A stretch of DNA of 64,000 nucleotides from Paramecium pentaurelia. Taxonomy: Eukaryota; Ciliophora; Oligohymenophorea; Peniculida; Parameciidae. Of the stretch, positions 35,757 through 49,066 are shown piece by piece. The stretch spans positions 284,677 to 348,676 of the forward strand of contig CAJJDO010000122.1 in NCBI GenBank assembly GCA_905183005.1. The letters run 5' to 3'. The notes under the pieces were generated by a model. It saw nothing but the letters and a program-made list of their open reading frames with translations. It searched no databases and was not told where the DNA came from. The translations under genes were made by a program, and so were the position numbers. Position 1 is the first letter of the stretch. Each line of letters starts with the position of its first letter.

Positions 35757-36540
35757 ATGGTATTCGAATATATTCTAGATATTCCTCCACTTACTAGAAT
35801 CATAGTTATAAGTAGTATAATATTGAGTTATGCAACATATGTTTAATATCTTAAACCTTCCAATCTTTACTTAAATTATAAACTAGCATTTATAGAATCA
35901 TTTTAGGTATTTAAATTAATTATCATAGCCATGGAGAACATTGACTAGTATATTATATTTTGGAGAATTAGATTTAATAACAATCTTAAGATTATTCTTT
36001 TTGTAAAATAAATTGTAAATCTATTTAGTTAATCTATCTCATCATCATTAGAATAACATACTTTTCCAGGTTTTGCAAATTACTTATATTATTTGTTATT
36101 GAATTTTATAACAATTACTTCAATAGGACTTTTGTTAAATGAGCATTCTCTAACTGAATATTTTGTAGAAGCACTTATGTATGTTTGGGGAAGACAAAAT
36201 TAAGAAAGACCATTATTATGTAAAAATAAACCTTAAATATTAAGTTATGTTCATAATACCTATCAAAGCATAATATATGGTCTGGTTTTTCATATTGATC
36301 AATATTATAACAGGTAGATCTATATAATCTAATTTAATTGGTGCATTTATTGGTCATACATATTATTACTTTGCCTATATAGTTCCTAAATTACCTTACT
36401 TTAAAGGAATACACCTTTTAAGTACTCCTAAATTTTTGTAATTATTACAAATCATATTATTATTTAGAGTTAAATTGTGTAGAAATTTAAATAGATAAAA
36501 TATTATAAATTAAGAAGAAGGTTAACCATTTATATTTTGA
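35757..36540 (+). CDS. Derlin (rhomboid-like ERAD factor)
   Basis: 236-residue inactive rhomboid of the endoplasmic reticulum that helps move misfolded proteins out for degradation. Features: DIPPLTRIIVISSIILSY in the first TM, QPWRTLTSILYFG (family WR.(L/V)TNFLYFG), a YLYYLLLNFITITSIG membrane segment, YVWGRQN matching the Derlin WxR motif, and GAFIGHTYYYF with the GxxxG-type rhomboid motif; then a C-terminal cytosolic tail. No rhomboid Ser-His dyad is seen, as expected. Three introns: 35907-35928 (22), 36003-36028 (26), 36244-36268 (25). The third is inferred from the family alignment; without it the region KNKPQILSYVHN replaces the expected TM. Confidence 0.92.
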
Positions 36541-36557
36541 TATTATTATTAATATAT

Positions 36558-38204
36558 TCATTATCTTTTAGATATATTATTGAATTACAATATTTAGTCT
36601 ATTCCTTTTAATTCATTTTATAATTCTTCAAATCTATAATCTTCTATAATTTTTAATTATTCATCATCATCTTCTACATCATCCCATTAATTATATTAAA
36701 TTGATGAACATAACGATTAATAACTATATATATATAATTATTACGTTTCAATATAATTTTCATTTTTCTTCTTTGTAATTTTCTTTATTATTCTGTCTAC
36801 TTCATCAAGCATCCATTTTTCAACTTTAAATGGTGATTTTAACAATGTTTCTCTAAATAACCAATTACCATCATCTATAGAATAGGTTTCAGCTAAAGAT
36901 TTGTTATTAATTTCAAAATCTAAATGTATACAATTAGGAAATTCATTTCTAATTGCACTTTCTATTTTTTATATCTATATTATTATTTTTCTACTTATAC
37001 TTATATATGTAAACTAGCAAGAACATATTCTTATATTTCTCTTAATAATTCTGATAGATATTCCTCTCTATCTCTATAAGATTCACTATAAATAACTTTA
37101 TCAAATCTCTCTAGATATTTAGATTCAGTATCTTAATTTATTTACTATAAATTTAATCAATATATTAAAAAATACTTTAATATTAAATGTGATTTCAGCT
37201 GAAAATCTAAATTTTCTACTACCTAACATCACAGCCTTTTCATTCTAAATCTTTTCAACATATTAATTTTGCTTAATAATTTCTAATATTTTCTTAACTT
37301 CCATATCACTTATAGATTATTCACCCATTAACGAACTTAAATTTTAAGCACTCAAATGATAAGCTAATTATCTTAAAAATATATTAATGATTTAATAATA
37401 CAATTAAATTAAACCAATTGCCAATGATCCTACAATTTCAAATGCATGTGTTGGATATATTAGAGTGAATGCAGAAGATAATAAAGGAATTAATGTAGAT
37501 CCCAATGTTATAGCATTTTCATAAAGAATAGCTTATAAGACTGGATCTTTCTTTTAAAATACTGATAGAAATTATTTAAATAATCCTTTTTTAGTTTCAT
37601 CATTTGAATCTACAGCTTATGCATCTCTTATATTTTTAAAGACTACACTTGTTTCTATACATATGGATAATAAATATAACTATCATATAATAAAATAATT
37701 ATACAGCTAATCCCCAAGCATTGCCATGTATTTCACCAACATAATGACCATAATTATATATATTAAGAAATGATTCATATGAAATAGAGGCTCCAAAATA
37801 TAAAAATAATGCAGATGGTATTAATGCAACTAAATGTTTTACTTTTTCTATTCCATATGGAAATTCTTTATTAGGACCTGATATATAAATGATAAAAATA
37901 ACCATAATTAATATAATTGGTTGCAAATAAAATTAAATGATTGCTTGCATCAATCATAGATCTAGTTAATTCAGCCCAAAAAGTCTATTAGCTATTAATA
38001 AAATTAAATATACTTAGTAATATAATAGGCAGCAAATTTAATAGGTAATTAGATTGAATCATTAAAGACTTCTCTTCTTAAAACATCTAAATTAGTTTTA
38101 CGATCCATTTCTTCCTATTATTTTAATCTTTCTAAATATGTAGGTAATTTATTGGCAAATCTTGACCCTTTGAATAAGTTGATTGATCTTAATATCTTAT
38201 GCAT
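36558..38204 (-). CDS. Cation diffusion facilitator (SLC30A9/ZnT9-like) with altered metal sites
   Basis: 505 residues with the CDF membrane fold. Recognised: SIQLPIKFAAYY, WAELTRSMIDASNHLILF, PNKEFPYGIEKVKHLVALI (family DHPYGYGKEKY), LYFGASISYESF, HGNAWGLAL, DPVLQAILYENAITLGS and a C-terminal KFRFSAEITF strand as in SLC30A9. Two metal-site positions look changed: HSLxD of TM2 is RSMID, and the EDSA of TM5 is ENAI. Transport may be lost or altered. The acidic tail (WDDVEDDDEQL) is extra. Introns (5' to 3'): 37992-38013, 37878-37902, 37680-37704, 37145-37175, 36975-37000 (a 20-nt 36975-36994 variant is possible); a further 21-nt GT..AG segment, 36724-36744, is uncertain. Stop is 17 nt from Derlin. 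Confidence 0.87.
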
Positions 38205-38280
38205 TATAAATTAATATTAAATAATATAATAATATTAATTTAAAAAATTGTTTACTATAATTATATATAAATAACTTAAT

Positions 38281-39078
38281 TCATTATTGCAAAAATTATT
38301 ATTATATAAAGGACTAGATCTGTTATTAATCTTATAAATTATCCTATAATTATTAGATTTATTCATCTCCAATTCCATCAGAAATAATAAAATTATCTCC
38401 AAAATATGGATATAGATCTTTAAATTCATTACATAATATTATTTTTTATTTAGTTCTTTCACTTAAGAAAGGTTTTACAATAGTCATTACAGTTTTATAT
38501 AGAAAATTTGGATAAAGTATATATGCTTAATGTAATCTTTCAGCATAATTGTCTTAAACAAGAGTTATCATTCTTTTTATTATTTTAAACATAGATGAAT
38601 CAAAATTCTTAGTTGTAACTCCTTCTCTATCCCAAATAACAGTTATTTTACCTGTACCTGCTTATTCAGCTCTTTCTATTCCAATATCAATCATATATAA
38701 CATATATCTAATAAGAGTATCAGGATCACTTTATCCTGGGAAATGTCTTCTAGCCTTAATAACTAAACAAGGATTCCCTAATTTATCTTATCCATTCCAA
38801 AATGTTTTATTCATATCAAGTTCTTTTCTAATTTCTTCAATTTTAATATCATCTGCTTTATATTATTTTCTCCATTCTACCCATCTATTCCATTATTCCC
38901 AAGCCTCATCTAATTTCCAATCTTTTGCTATTAATAATCTAATTAAATGAGCTTAATCTGTATATTTTTATATTAAATCATCTCTCAATAATTTTTATGC
39001 TTCTATATAAACACTTTATGTTAATTAATGTAATTTAGTTTTCTAATCTATTGTTAATTATATTATATTCTAATCCAT
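38281..39078 (-). CDS. SEC14-like CRAL-TRIO lipid-transfer protein
   Basis: 265 residues, no intron. The N-terminal CRAL-TRIO-N helices (LIRLLIAKDWKLDEAWEQW, family LLRFLRAR.FD...A) are followed by the lipid-binding domain: DKLGNPCLVIKARRHFPG, TLIRYMLYMIDIGIERA, ITVIWDREGVTTKNFD, LVQDNYAERLHQAYILYPN (family YPERL...) and TKQKIILCN. Proteins of this fold carry phosphatidylinositol, phosphatidylcholine or other hydrophobic ligands between membranes. The C-terminus is a polyglutamine-rich tail (about the last 25 residues), mostly TAA codons. It lies 76 nt upstream of the CDF gene on the same strand. Confidence 0.93.
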
Positions 39079-39126
39079 GAATATATTTATAAATATCTAA
39101 AAATTAATTGATAAAATATTTATCAA

Positions 39127-40240
39127 ATGGAAGATAATTAAACATAAATTGCATTTGATTATGTAGCATTTATCAATTAAATACCACACAATTACCCTTA
39201 TGAATGCATTGGATTTATACTTTTCCTCTTTTATATCTTTATGTATATAACAGGAAATACAACTAATAAAAAACTTGCATTAAAATTTGCATCAACAACA
39301 TATGACTTCTTTAAAACTAATTTCACTTATGTTGGTGTTACAAATAAAGAAAATGGACCACTCCTTTAATCAATTTCAAGTAATTCCTTTGGGTAATTAA
39401 TTATATCTATATTTTTTAGATTTATAGCTTAAGGAAGAAATAATTTAAATTGTTTAGCTGTCACTATTGATCTAAAAAAAAGATAAGATTTATTATCTAT
39501 GTTATTCTTTTCATTTATATGGCCTGAAAGAGATACAATAACTATTGATATACCTATAGCAGCTACACCATAACCAATTTGTTTTGCTTTGGTTAAAAAA
39601 AGAGATGCAAAATCATATAAAGAAGCTAATATAGATCTTAAATATCTTTGTGAGAAATTATCCATAGAAAAAATAGATGATAAGTAATTCATTTATATAT
39701 ATATAGTTTAACACTTGTCACACTTGGTGAAGGTAAAGAACCATTAACAACTATTTTTGATTCTAAATTATGTTAAGCTTTAAAGAAATATGATAAATAC
39801 ATACAAAATATTCATTTTACAGATTAAAAAACACTCTTACCAAAGTATATATATAATAAATATTTTAGTCCATATAATTTAAGAGCTACATTAATTAATA
39901 TTGAATCATTAGATGATTATACAGAATTCATTTAATTGATGTTATAAATTGTTGATAAAATAGCTAATTTCAAATTATCATAATCTGCTAGATAATAATA
40001 TGAAGAAGAGAGAGCTAAATTTGAAGAGATTAAATCTAGAGATGAAAAATAAAAGAAAATAGAAGTATATAATTTATATCTAATATATTATAGGAAGCAT
40101 AAAAAAAGAAAACAGAGAAATTATAAAAGGAAAAATAAAAGATATTGTCTTTACCTAGAGAATAATAAATAAAATTATAAGAAAAAGAAAAGAGAGATGA
40201 AATCAAAAAGAAATATGCAAAAAGAACAATGTATATGTGA
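39127..40240 (+). CDS. CCDC47: CCDC47 homologue (PAT complex, ER membrane protein biogenesis)
   Basis: 344 residues, formerly DUF1682. In animals CCDC47 works at the ribosome-translocon to help insert multipass membrane proteins. Features: a TM near the N-terminus (CIGFILFLFYIFMYITG), the lumen-facing globular part with GRNNLNCLAVTIDLKKRQDL (family GRR.C.G.L..L...RHDL), DTITIDIPI, and the cytosolic C-terminus of charged coiled coil ending EKEKRDEIKKKYAKRTMYM, a good match to the family KxKRxK.xxM end. Shorter than animal CCDC47 (about 480). Three introns: 39393-39419 (27), 39684-39706 (23), 40065-40093 (29). The next gene starts only 11 nt after the stop. Confidence 0.92.
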
Positions 40241-40251
40241 GATATTAAATT

Positions 40252-41184
40252 ATGTATAATTATAAAATTTAAGTTGCACCACAAATTAATCATGCTTAAT
40301 CAGATCATTATTATCATCCATATTCAACATTAAGTTATCAATCTTATACTAATAAACCTACATATTTATAACAGTTAGCAAATCAAAAATATTATAATGA
40401 CTGTTATTATTAAGAAAAATAATATTATCCTTAAGCTGATCGTTAATTATTTTAAATATAGAAAGAATAACATTATGAATATATGACTAAACTAAATAAG
40501 AATTTAGAATTTGATTTTCAAACTTTAAAAAATAAGTAAATTATTCTTATATTTCAAAAGAATTGAAACATTATCAATTTCATACATTGAAGAAAGAGAA
40601 TTATTTTAATAAATGATTAATGAAATTGCTTAATAATTACGTGATATTGAAAAATGTAAATCAAACATAGTTTCTATAAACTTTTCAAAATTATCAAATA
40701 ATATAACAGTCATTGATTTATTAGAATATTTGCATTAATAGGATCTTAAATAAATTAAAAAGAGTGATATTGAGTTATTCTTTAATTCTATAAACTAATA
40801 AGTTCAATAAGATTACATATCGTAAATTATTCATTTATTCTTTTTAGAAAACTTAAATTATAAAATCTAATTGGAAAAGATTATCTTACAAAATAAGAAT
40901 AAGATGAACATCTAGATTAAATATAAGCCAGAGTTCTAGCCATGATAATTCAAACTTATACTCATTTAGAATTTTATAGATAAAAATTCAAATATATGGC
41001 ATTAAAATTAGATTATATTTTCAATTGGTTAGACTTTGATAGAGATGGAATTTTATCATTTGCAGATTTCAAAAGCAGATATCCAAGTGCAGATATAGTC
41101 TTTAAATTCTTTACATAACAAAGTTTAGATATTTAAACCTTTGTAAAACTATTACAACCACACTCATAAGCTAAATACTTTTGA
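40252..41184 (+). CDS. EF-hand-containing protein, unknown
   Basis: 293 residues. The first 90 are Tyr/His/Gln-rich and look disordered (HYYHPYSTLSYQSY). The rest is helical, with one clear EF-hand near residue 235: WLDFDRDGILSFADFKSRY, giving Asp at loop positions 1, 3 and 5, Gly at 6, and Asp rather than Glu at position 12, so calcium affinity may be weak. No second canonical hand is seen. Two introns: 40536-40560 (25 nt) and 40822-40847 (26 nt). ATG 40252-40254 follows the CCDC47 stop by 11 nt, so the promoter must lie inside the upstream gene's 3' end or transcription must be shared. Confidence 0.75.
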
Positions 41185-41472
41185 ATATTAAAAAATATAA
41201 ATATAATATAAATATTTATAAGTATTTTCTAATATATATATTTAATTATATTATATATTTTGTTTAATATACATCTTTTTATTATATCACTTAAATTATT
41301 AATCATTTTTTTTAATCTATAATATATCTATAATGATTTTTTATTAAGATTTGAAAGATTTTCTTAATATTTTTGATATATTTATTTGAATGATGAATTA
41401 TTAATATTATTATTTAAGAAGTAATTATTATATTTTTAATATAATAATAACATAATTTACTATATTAATAAA
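41185..41472. other. Intergenic, 288 nt
   Basis: Very AT-rich spacer before the sorting nexin gene; no coding or RNA signal seen. Confidence 0.5.
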
Positions 41473-43173
41473 ATGTAAGACATAGAATAAGAAAGATAAA
41501 GAAAATAAGACTTATTAATTTCATAAATAGTGGATGCTGGATATGATACTATTGCATTCTAGGTGTATTGTGAATAAATAAAGTAAAATGGTAGTTAAGA
41601 TATTGATTTATGGACATTTGAAGAATTACAAAAAACTATTCAAGACTTCATCAAAAAAGAAGAGTAAATTATATAATAAAGTATTTAGTTAAAAAGAGGT
41701 TGAAAAACCATCTATTTAATAAAATACAAATACACAATTTTAGATTTAGAAAATTTAAGATGATAGCAACTTTATTACAGAAGTAGAATGTTAAAACCCA
41801 GGAAGAACAAAATTAACTGATTATATAATGGAAAATACACATAAAGTATTATATGATTTTTATTAAAAGTAAGTGGAAATAATAATGAGTGAATATATAA
41901 GTAAATCTGATGGCATCATTTCATCATATATATCATTTAAAATTGAGACAAAACCAATTGGATGGATTGTAAATAGAAGATTTACTGATTTTCTTAAATT
42001 AAGAGATATTTTAGTAATGACGTACCCATGTCATTTAGTTCCTCCTATTCCTGGAAAGAAATTGTATATATTATATATATACAATAGGAAATAATAGACA
42101 GGTGCAGCTTATTTAGAAAAACGTATGAGAATTATGGAATTATTTTTATAGAATTGCTTATATCATCCATTATTTAAGACTCATCCTTTATTTTCTGACT
42201 TTTTAGAAATTAATGATGATGCCAAATTAAAAGAGAAATTCAATTAATATGAAAGATAGAAGGGACCATCTAAACCATAAGAATATACAATGATAAATGG
42301 TTCTTGTGTTTTAGAGATTTCTAATGAGTTATAAAATTACTCAAATTCTTTAAGTGATTATTTAAAGAATTCATAAGATATATATAAAAAGACTGGAAAT
42401 AATTTTAGTAAATTATGCACAGATTTAGAAAATCTTACTAATACATTAACTGCAATTACAGAAAATTTTAATACTTTAGATAAACTTACAGATGGTTTTA
42501 TTAAATAAACTAAATCTTAAGGTGCAATAGAATAAATATAATTTGTTTATTAAGAATTATCAAAGTTTGTGACAGGATGGTAATATGGAGTCAATTTTTA
42601 AATGAAGAATGTTAAAGTAATTAAAAAGTATATAATTAGGAAAACTTTTATGAATTCTTTAGATATCATAAAAAGATGTAATCATCTGCTTATGATTATT
42701 TATAGAGCAAGAATTAATTGCAATAGAAATATCAGAATTTGAAAAATAAAGTGAATGAAAAAAAGGAGTAATTATATATTAAAGGTGATCCTACAAAATG
42801 GGAATTACCTCCTGATATTCCCAAGACTCTTAAAGAATTATAATTTAATAAGGGAGAAGCTTTTAAATATATGTTACCTAATGAAACTAAGTAAGTAAGT
42901 GAAATAAGGGAAATGTATGCATTTATGAATCATTAATTGCAAGAGGAAATAAATTAAATGATAGACTTTAGGATCAAAGTTTATGCAAAGAAATTTGTTA
43001 GGATGGGATAAATGAGAGCTTTAGAAACTGCTAAGTTTCATCACATATTAGCAAATTTCTTATAGGTTTTGGCTGAAATGTAAGGATCCACAACAGGGCA
43101 GATGTATAATAGAAGAGCTAGTGTATTTATAGATAAGAGATATGATTAATTTTTTGGGATAATACCAAAATGA
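41473..43173 (+). CDS. Sorting nexin with PX and BAR-like domains
   Basis: 542 residues. A Gln-rich, disordered N-terminus (1-120) leads to a PX domain (about 125-240): ISFKIETKPIGWIVNRRFTD, the phosphoinositide-binding RRF-DF-LR motif (RRFTDFLKLRDIL) and the PPIPGKK loop. A long helical region follows (about 270-540; KLCTDLENLTNTLTAI, FVTGWQYG, YHKKMQSSAYDYLQSKNQL), as in BAR-type sorting nexins that tubulate endosomes. Three introns: 41664-41688 (25), 42064-42087 (24), 42617-42639 (23). The 24-nt one has no in-frame stop; its removal is inferred from splice ends and from its AT content. Retromer partners are not in this window. Confidence 0.9.
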
Positions 43174-43267
43174 CCAATATTTTATATGCAATATAAATAA
43201 TTTAAAGGATTTCTTATTATAAATTTTGATTATTTTTTTAAATATTAAAGACTATTCAAGGAGGGAA

Positions 43268-46200
43268 ATGAACGAAGTAGATAATAAAGAATTAGATCTT
43301 TCAGTAGGTGTGTTATCTATATATATTTAATCACTTTATATACGATTATATAATAATTATAATTCATATTTTATCTTTAGTTTAACACCACTTAAATAAG
43401 CAACACTCAGGATTAAGACTCAAGAAACAACCTCATTTCAAAGATAAAAAGGTATATATTATATAATAATAATTAGGCTGAATGTTGTGAGATTTGTGGA
43501 ATTGGATTTGATAGACAAATCTAATAACCTGAAATAGGTAAAGTCTAATATAAACATTTAGGTATGATGATTATAACATGTTATGGATGTTTATCAACTT
43601 GTCATTATTATTGTTATGGTATATCAACAGAAGTTGAAAAATTGTCAAATTCCAATAATTAAGGGTATTTTTAATGTGACAAATGCAAATCAAATAAATC
43701 TTAAGATTATCCATGTGTTGTTTGTAATTAAAAATAAGGTCTCAAAAAAAAATTGCATAATTCAAATGAATTTGTACATCCATTATGTGCTTAGTTCTCT
43801 AAATAAATAGAAATAATCTCATTTATAGAAATGAAATTTAACAAACTTAATAATTAAAATATTTCTTAAATTGAAAAATTAAATACAGAAAAAATAAAAT
43901 AGAATTAATATGTTTGTGTATATTGTAAAGGTTCTATAGGAACTATTAAATGTAATAAATGTAATTCATTTGCTCATATCTATTGTATTATACATAAAAT
44001 AACAGATTCTGGAGGATTTAGATTAGATTATTCAGAAAGTAATAAAGATAATTAATGGTAATGCTTTTTTAATTACAAATAAATACTTAATCTAGATAAT
44101 ATGATTTAAACAAATAAAGATAAATAATTACTAAAAAATAATGTTTAAATTATATTTGATTAATTTATGAAAATATAAGGAATTTCAAAGTAAATCAAAT
44201 TTGATACATTATTTTAATAATACTTTTAAAATGATAAAATTGAAGAAGAAAAAGAGTAATTAATTAATATCATATTATTAGATCAATTTTATCATGGATT
44301 TGTTTTAAACATAAAAATACTAAATCTTATTGTTATTGTAAATAAGAAGTAGATACAGATGATATGGTATAATGTGAAACATGTACTGAATGGTTTCATG
44401 ATTAATGTGTTAGAAAATATTAAAAAGATTTTCAAGAATAAAAAAATAAAGATATTTATTGTTGTCCATTTTGTATTAAATGGGCAAAAAATAAATTAAA
44501 TCATATCTTAAGATATAATCCAGTATCTAATTTGAATCAATTATTTCCACCTGTTTTAAAATTGAATTTCGTATCACTTATAATTATTGCAATTTATTGT
44601 GAAAGAACTTTAAATAGAATGATTTCAAAATGTAATAATTTTATTAACAATATTAGATAATGAAACTGAATATAAAATTGTTTAATTTATTCTATCCAAT
44701 CTACCATTTCCAAATTCTTTATAAACTTAACTTAATTAAATTGAAGAAAAATATAAATCCTCTGATATAATCAACTTTATTTTTTCTTAAAATATTGTTT
44801 ATAGAGATGAAAATTAATGGATTATCAAATCTTAATTAGATTAAAATAATAATACTGTACCTGAAAATATTCAACATAATAATAATTTAAAAAATAAATT
44901 ATTATAAGTTATTACCTTATTTAAAGATTTTGATGAATGTAAATATTATTAAGAATTATTATCGAAATTGAATCATTTACAAAATGCTTTTGAAATTATT
45001 ATAATGAAATAAAAAATTACTAAAAATACTATATTAATGGAATATTAATCAAATGCATTTTAAGAATTTATTTATTTATAATAATAAATACCTACCTATA
45101 AAAAAATAAAAAAAGAGTTTATATCAACATTATAATAATCTCAAGATAAATTTTATGATTTTGAAACTAAATTTAATGGAATTATTGATTCTTCTGAAGA
45201 AGATAATGATGATGATGAACTTGAAGATTATTAAAAATTATAAAAATATTTTTAATTAGATATAGTTCCAATACAAAATTATTAAGAATTCTTTAATCTT
45301 ATATCTCAATCTAGAATTAAATTAAATTAATTCAAAATTAATATAGAATATGTTAATAAGATTTTAAAATAAATTTAAAATTTATCTATCAAAGTATCCT
45401 GGATTTCATATATTGAATAAGAAGTTAATTAAGGATTACAAATTATTGGATAATTAGAGGATTCTAAATTAAATAATTAAAATAATGCAATTTAAATTCT
45501 AATCAATAAAATGGAATAAACATTCTGTTATTATAAAGATTTCCCTAAACATTATGCTTTTCTATCTAAAATTAAATTATATGAATTATATATTTAAGAT
45601 CTTGATTATTATTAAGATAAAGATGATGAAGATGAAGATGATGATGATAGTGAATTATAATAGATAACTAAAGAAATTTAGATTAAAATCTCTATACCAC
45701 ATTTACAGATGTTAAAAGATTTATAAAAAGAAACTAGAGCTCCTTAAAAAGAAATTCAACTTTTAAATAGAGTAGAATAATAAATGAATGAATATAGATA
45801 GAAATTAAGAAATATAATACTCTAAAAAGGATTAAATGAATAATTAAGAAAGAAATATTAAGCAGAATTATAAATGAATAAATTATATGATATTCCAGAA
45901 ATTAAAGAACTTTAATAAAAATTAGAAATATTTTAAGAAGTTGAAAAAATAAGATTATCTAAAACATAAACATTATAATAATTAGAAATGTGTTTAGAAA
46001 AATCTAAATAATATAATTTTGATGATAAAATAATAAATTAATTTGAGTAAGAAATAAATAAATATAATTAAAAAAGAAAAGAAATTTAAAAATTATTAGA
46101 AAATGAAATTTATGAAAGTGAATAATTAGATTAAGCTAAAATATATTTATAAGAAATTGCATAAAGTAAAATTGTATTTGAAGAAAAACAATAATTATAA

Positions 46201-48992
46201 AGTTTAAATAAATCTTGTTAATTTGTTTAATAATTATATGAATTTTATTAAAAGTATAAATCACCTGAATAAGAAATGGAAATTGAAGATGATAAAAATC
46301 CAGATTTGTAATTCAAAATTAATTAAATTTGCAATCCTTTATAAATTATATTTAAAAATGATCAAGAATCAATGATCTATGATTTAGAAGTCATTCTAAA
46401 TAAATAACAAATCATATTAGATAAAAGAATCAATAATATTTTTAATTAATATACAAATTTCTTATGGTAAAAATAGGCTAAAATATTACTATCTTAATAT
46501 GAATCAAAATAAGAAATAAGTAATCAATTAGTAGATTCTATAATATCAAAAAAGTTTAAATTATAAGATTCTTTAGCATAAAATAAATTGGATTAATTTA
46601 TTGAATTGTTTAATAAATAACTTATAATTTTGAATTAGATAATAATACCATTATAAGATTACATTAATAAATAACCAAAAGAAATCTCATTATCTGAATG
46701 GATTGAAGGTTATAATTAAATAACTTTAAATATAAAAGGAGGAATATGGGATTAAGTAAAAATTTATAATGTATGGGTAACAATCATAATCAAATTCTAA
46801 GAAATCGAAAATTCAGAATTGCATACATATGAGAGTCTAAAGTTGTTATAAGAAATTATATAAATGTCTCATATGCCAAAATATTCAGCAATTATACAAA
46901 TAGTAAATCAGAAAATTAATAACTTTAATAATTTAGTGGACAGATTCAAAGAATATGGATAAAGAAAATAATTATTTTTAGAGAAGAAGAAATCAAAGCA
47001 AGAATCTTTGTCATCTAAATAAAAATTTTATTTTTCAATTTTAGATGCAATAGATTTAGAATAAAAACTTAAAAGAATAAATAATATGGTACATGATTTC
47101 TTTTCTAAAGAATTTTGTACAGATTTAGAATATATTAAATAAATTTAAGAAGATTTTAATAATTGTCAAGATGACGATATCTAAATATATTCATAATTGT
47201 ATTAAAGATTAACTTCATCATTTATATAGGATGATTTCTTATTAGACTAATTAAAAATAAAGATATATTAATCAAAGTTAAAAGATATTATAAAAGGAAG
47301 AAAAACAGTAGAATTAAATAAGGCAAAAAAATAATATAAAAGTTTGATGAATTTAATGGAATAAACTAATAATGAATTTGAAGAGTATATATAATAATTC
47401 AATAAATTATTAACAATTGGAGAAAATGTTTAAAATATTATAAATAAAGTAAAGAATGAATAAGATTACACATTTGAAGAGTTAGAATTATGTGTATAAG
47501 ATATGGAGAAGATATCAAATATTTAAATAGAAAATAAAGAAGATTTATTAATTAAATATTAAGAATGTCTATAAGCGTAAAAAGAGATAAACGAAATATA
47601 AAATTCATCCATTAAAAGTAAAGAAATGTTAATCTAGAATTTATATGAAAAAATAGAATAATTACCTTTATAAGAAGAAAAATAATTAGTATAAACATGG
47701 TTAAATTAATATGAATAATTGAGAGGAAATTATATAACTATTAAATAAATGTTATAAAAATAAAAAACATTCTAAAGTTGTTAATTATTGACAGAACTTA
47801 TAAAAAAGCTTTAGAAATCTAATGAGGATTGTGTTATCATTCATCCTGAAACTGAAAATTTATTAAGAGATTATTAAGAATTTAATAAAAGATTAGAATA
47901 AATTGAAAGTAATCCATAATCAGATAATGCTTAAAAAGAATTTTAAGAATTATAATCTAATTTAAGATGGGGAGAATAATATGAAAGAGTAAGAATGGTT
48001 ATTTGGATTAAATAAATAAATTAATTAAAAAGTGGATAATCTAGTAAATAGGGATTCTCTTCTTTTCGAAATCTTTTAAATTAAGGATATGAAATTCTTG
48101 ATTCTGCATTATTAAATAATTAAAAATTATAAGTTGAAAAAATTAAAGGATTAATTATATACTTAGAATAATTAATGAGTAAAATAATTGAGATTTTTAC
48201 TAATGGGATTAATGGAAATTAAATTATTGAAGGAAAGATAGATATATCATAATTAATTTTAGAACTTTAACATATTTCCAATCATCAAAAGTAAGAAAAA
48301 TTAAAAGATTTATAACCGAAGAAACCATTTGATGATATAAATCAATATTTAAATAAATTATAGATGAAATAAAAGAAAAAAATAATCCCATCAACTGCTA
48401 AAGATAAACCAGAACATAGTGTTAAGAAAGTAAAGAAATCTAATTATGATAATGATTATGAAAAATTAAGAATTGAAAAAAGAAATGAATTATTTAATGT
48501 TATGAAATAGATACCAATTTTAAAAGATAGAAAAGATTTGAATGATAAAATTAAAGAAATTGAAAATTAATAATTTGGAGAGTATGTTAAAAATAAATCA
48601 AGTATATTTAATTATATATTATATAGAATATGAAGAAATTATGTAATTAATAATAGAAACATATAAAGAATTGTAAAAATTTCCAAATTATTCTAAATAA
48701 TTATTTTCTTCTTAAATTAATCTAGAAACTACTGCCAAAGCTATGTAAAAATATTAAGATGGTAAATTACAAAAATGCGAAGATAAATATAAATAAGTTA
48801 GATAATAAGATTAAAATTCATTATCTTAAATTAAGAATAATATTAAATTATAATCTTAAAAGATTAAACTTAAATCTTAAACTCAACTATTAACATAAAA
48901 ATAATAACCACAAATAATGAAATTGGAAAAATTGAATTAATAATTAAATGATTCATGTCTATTGATACATAAATTACAAGAATAATAATAAT

Positions 48993-49066
<74 letters not shown>

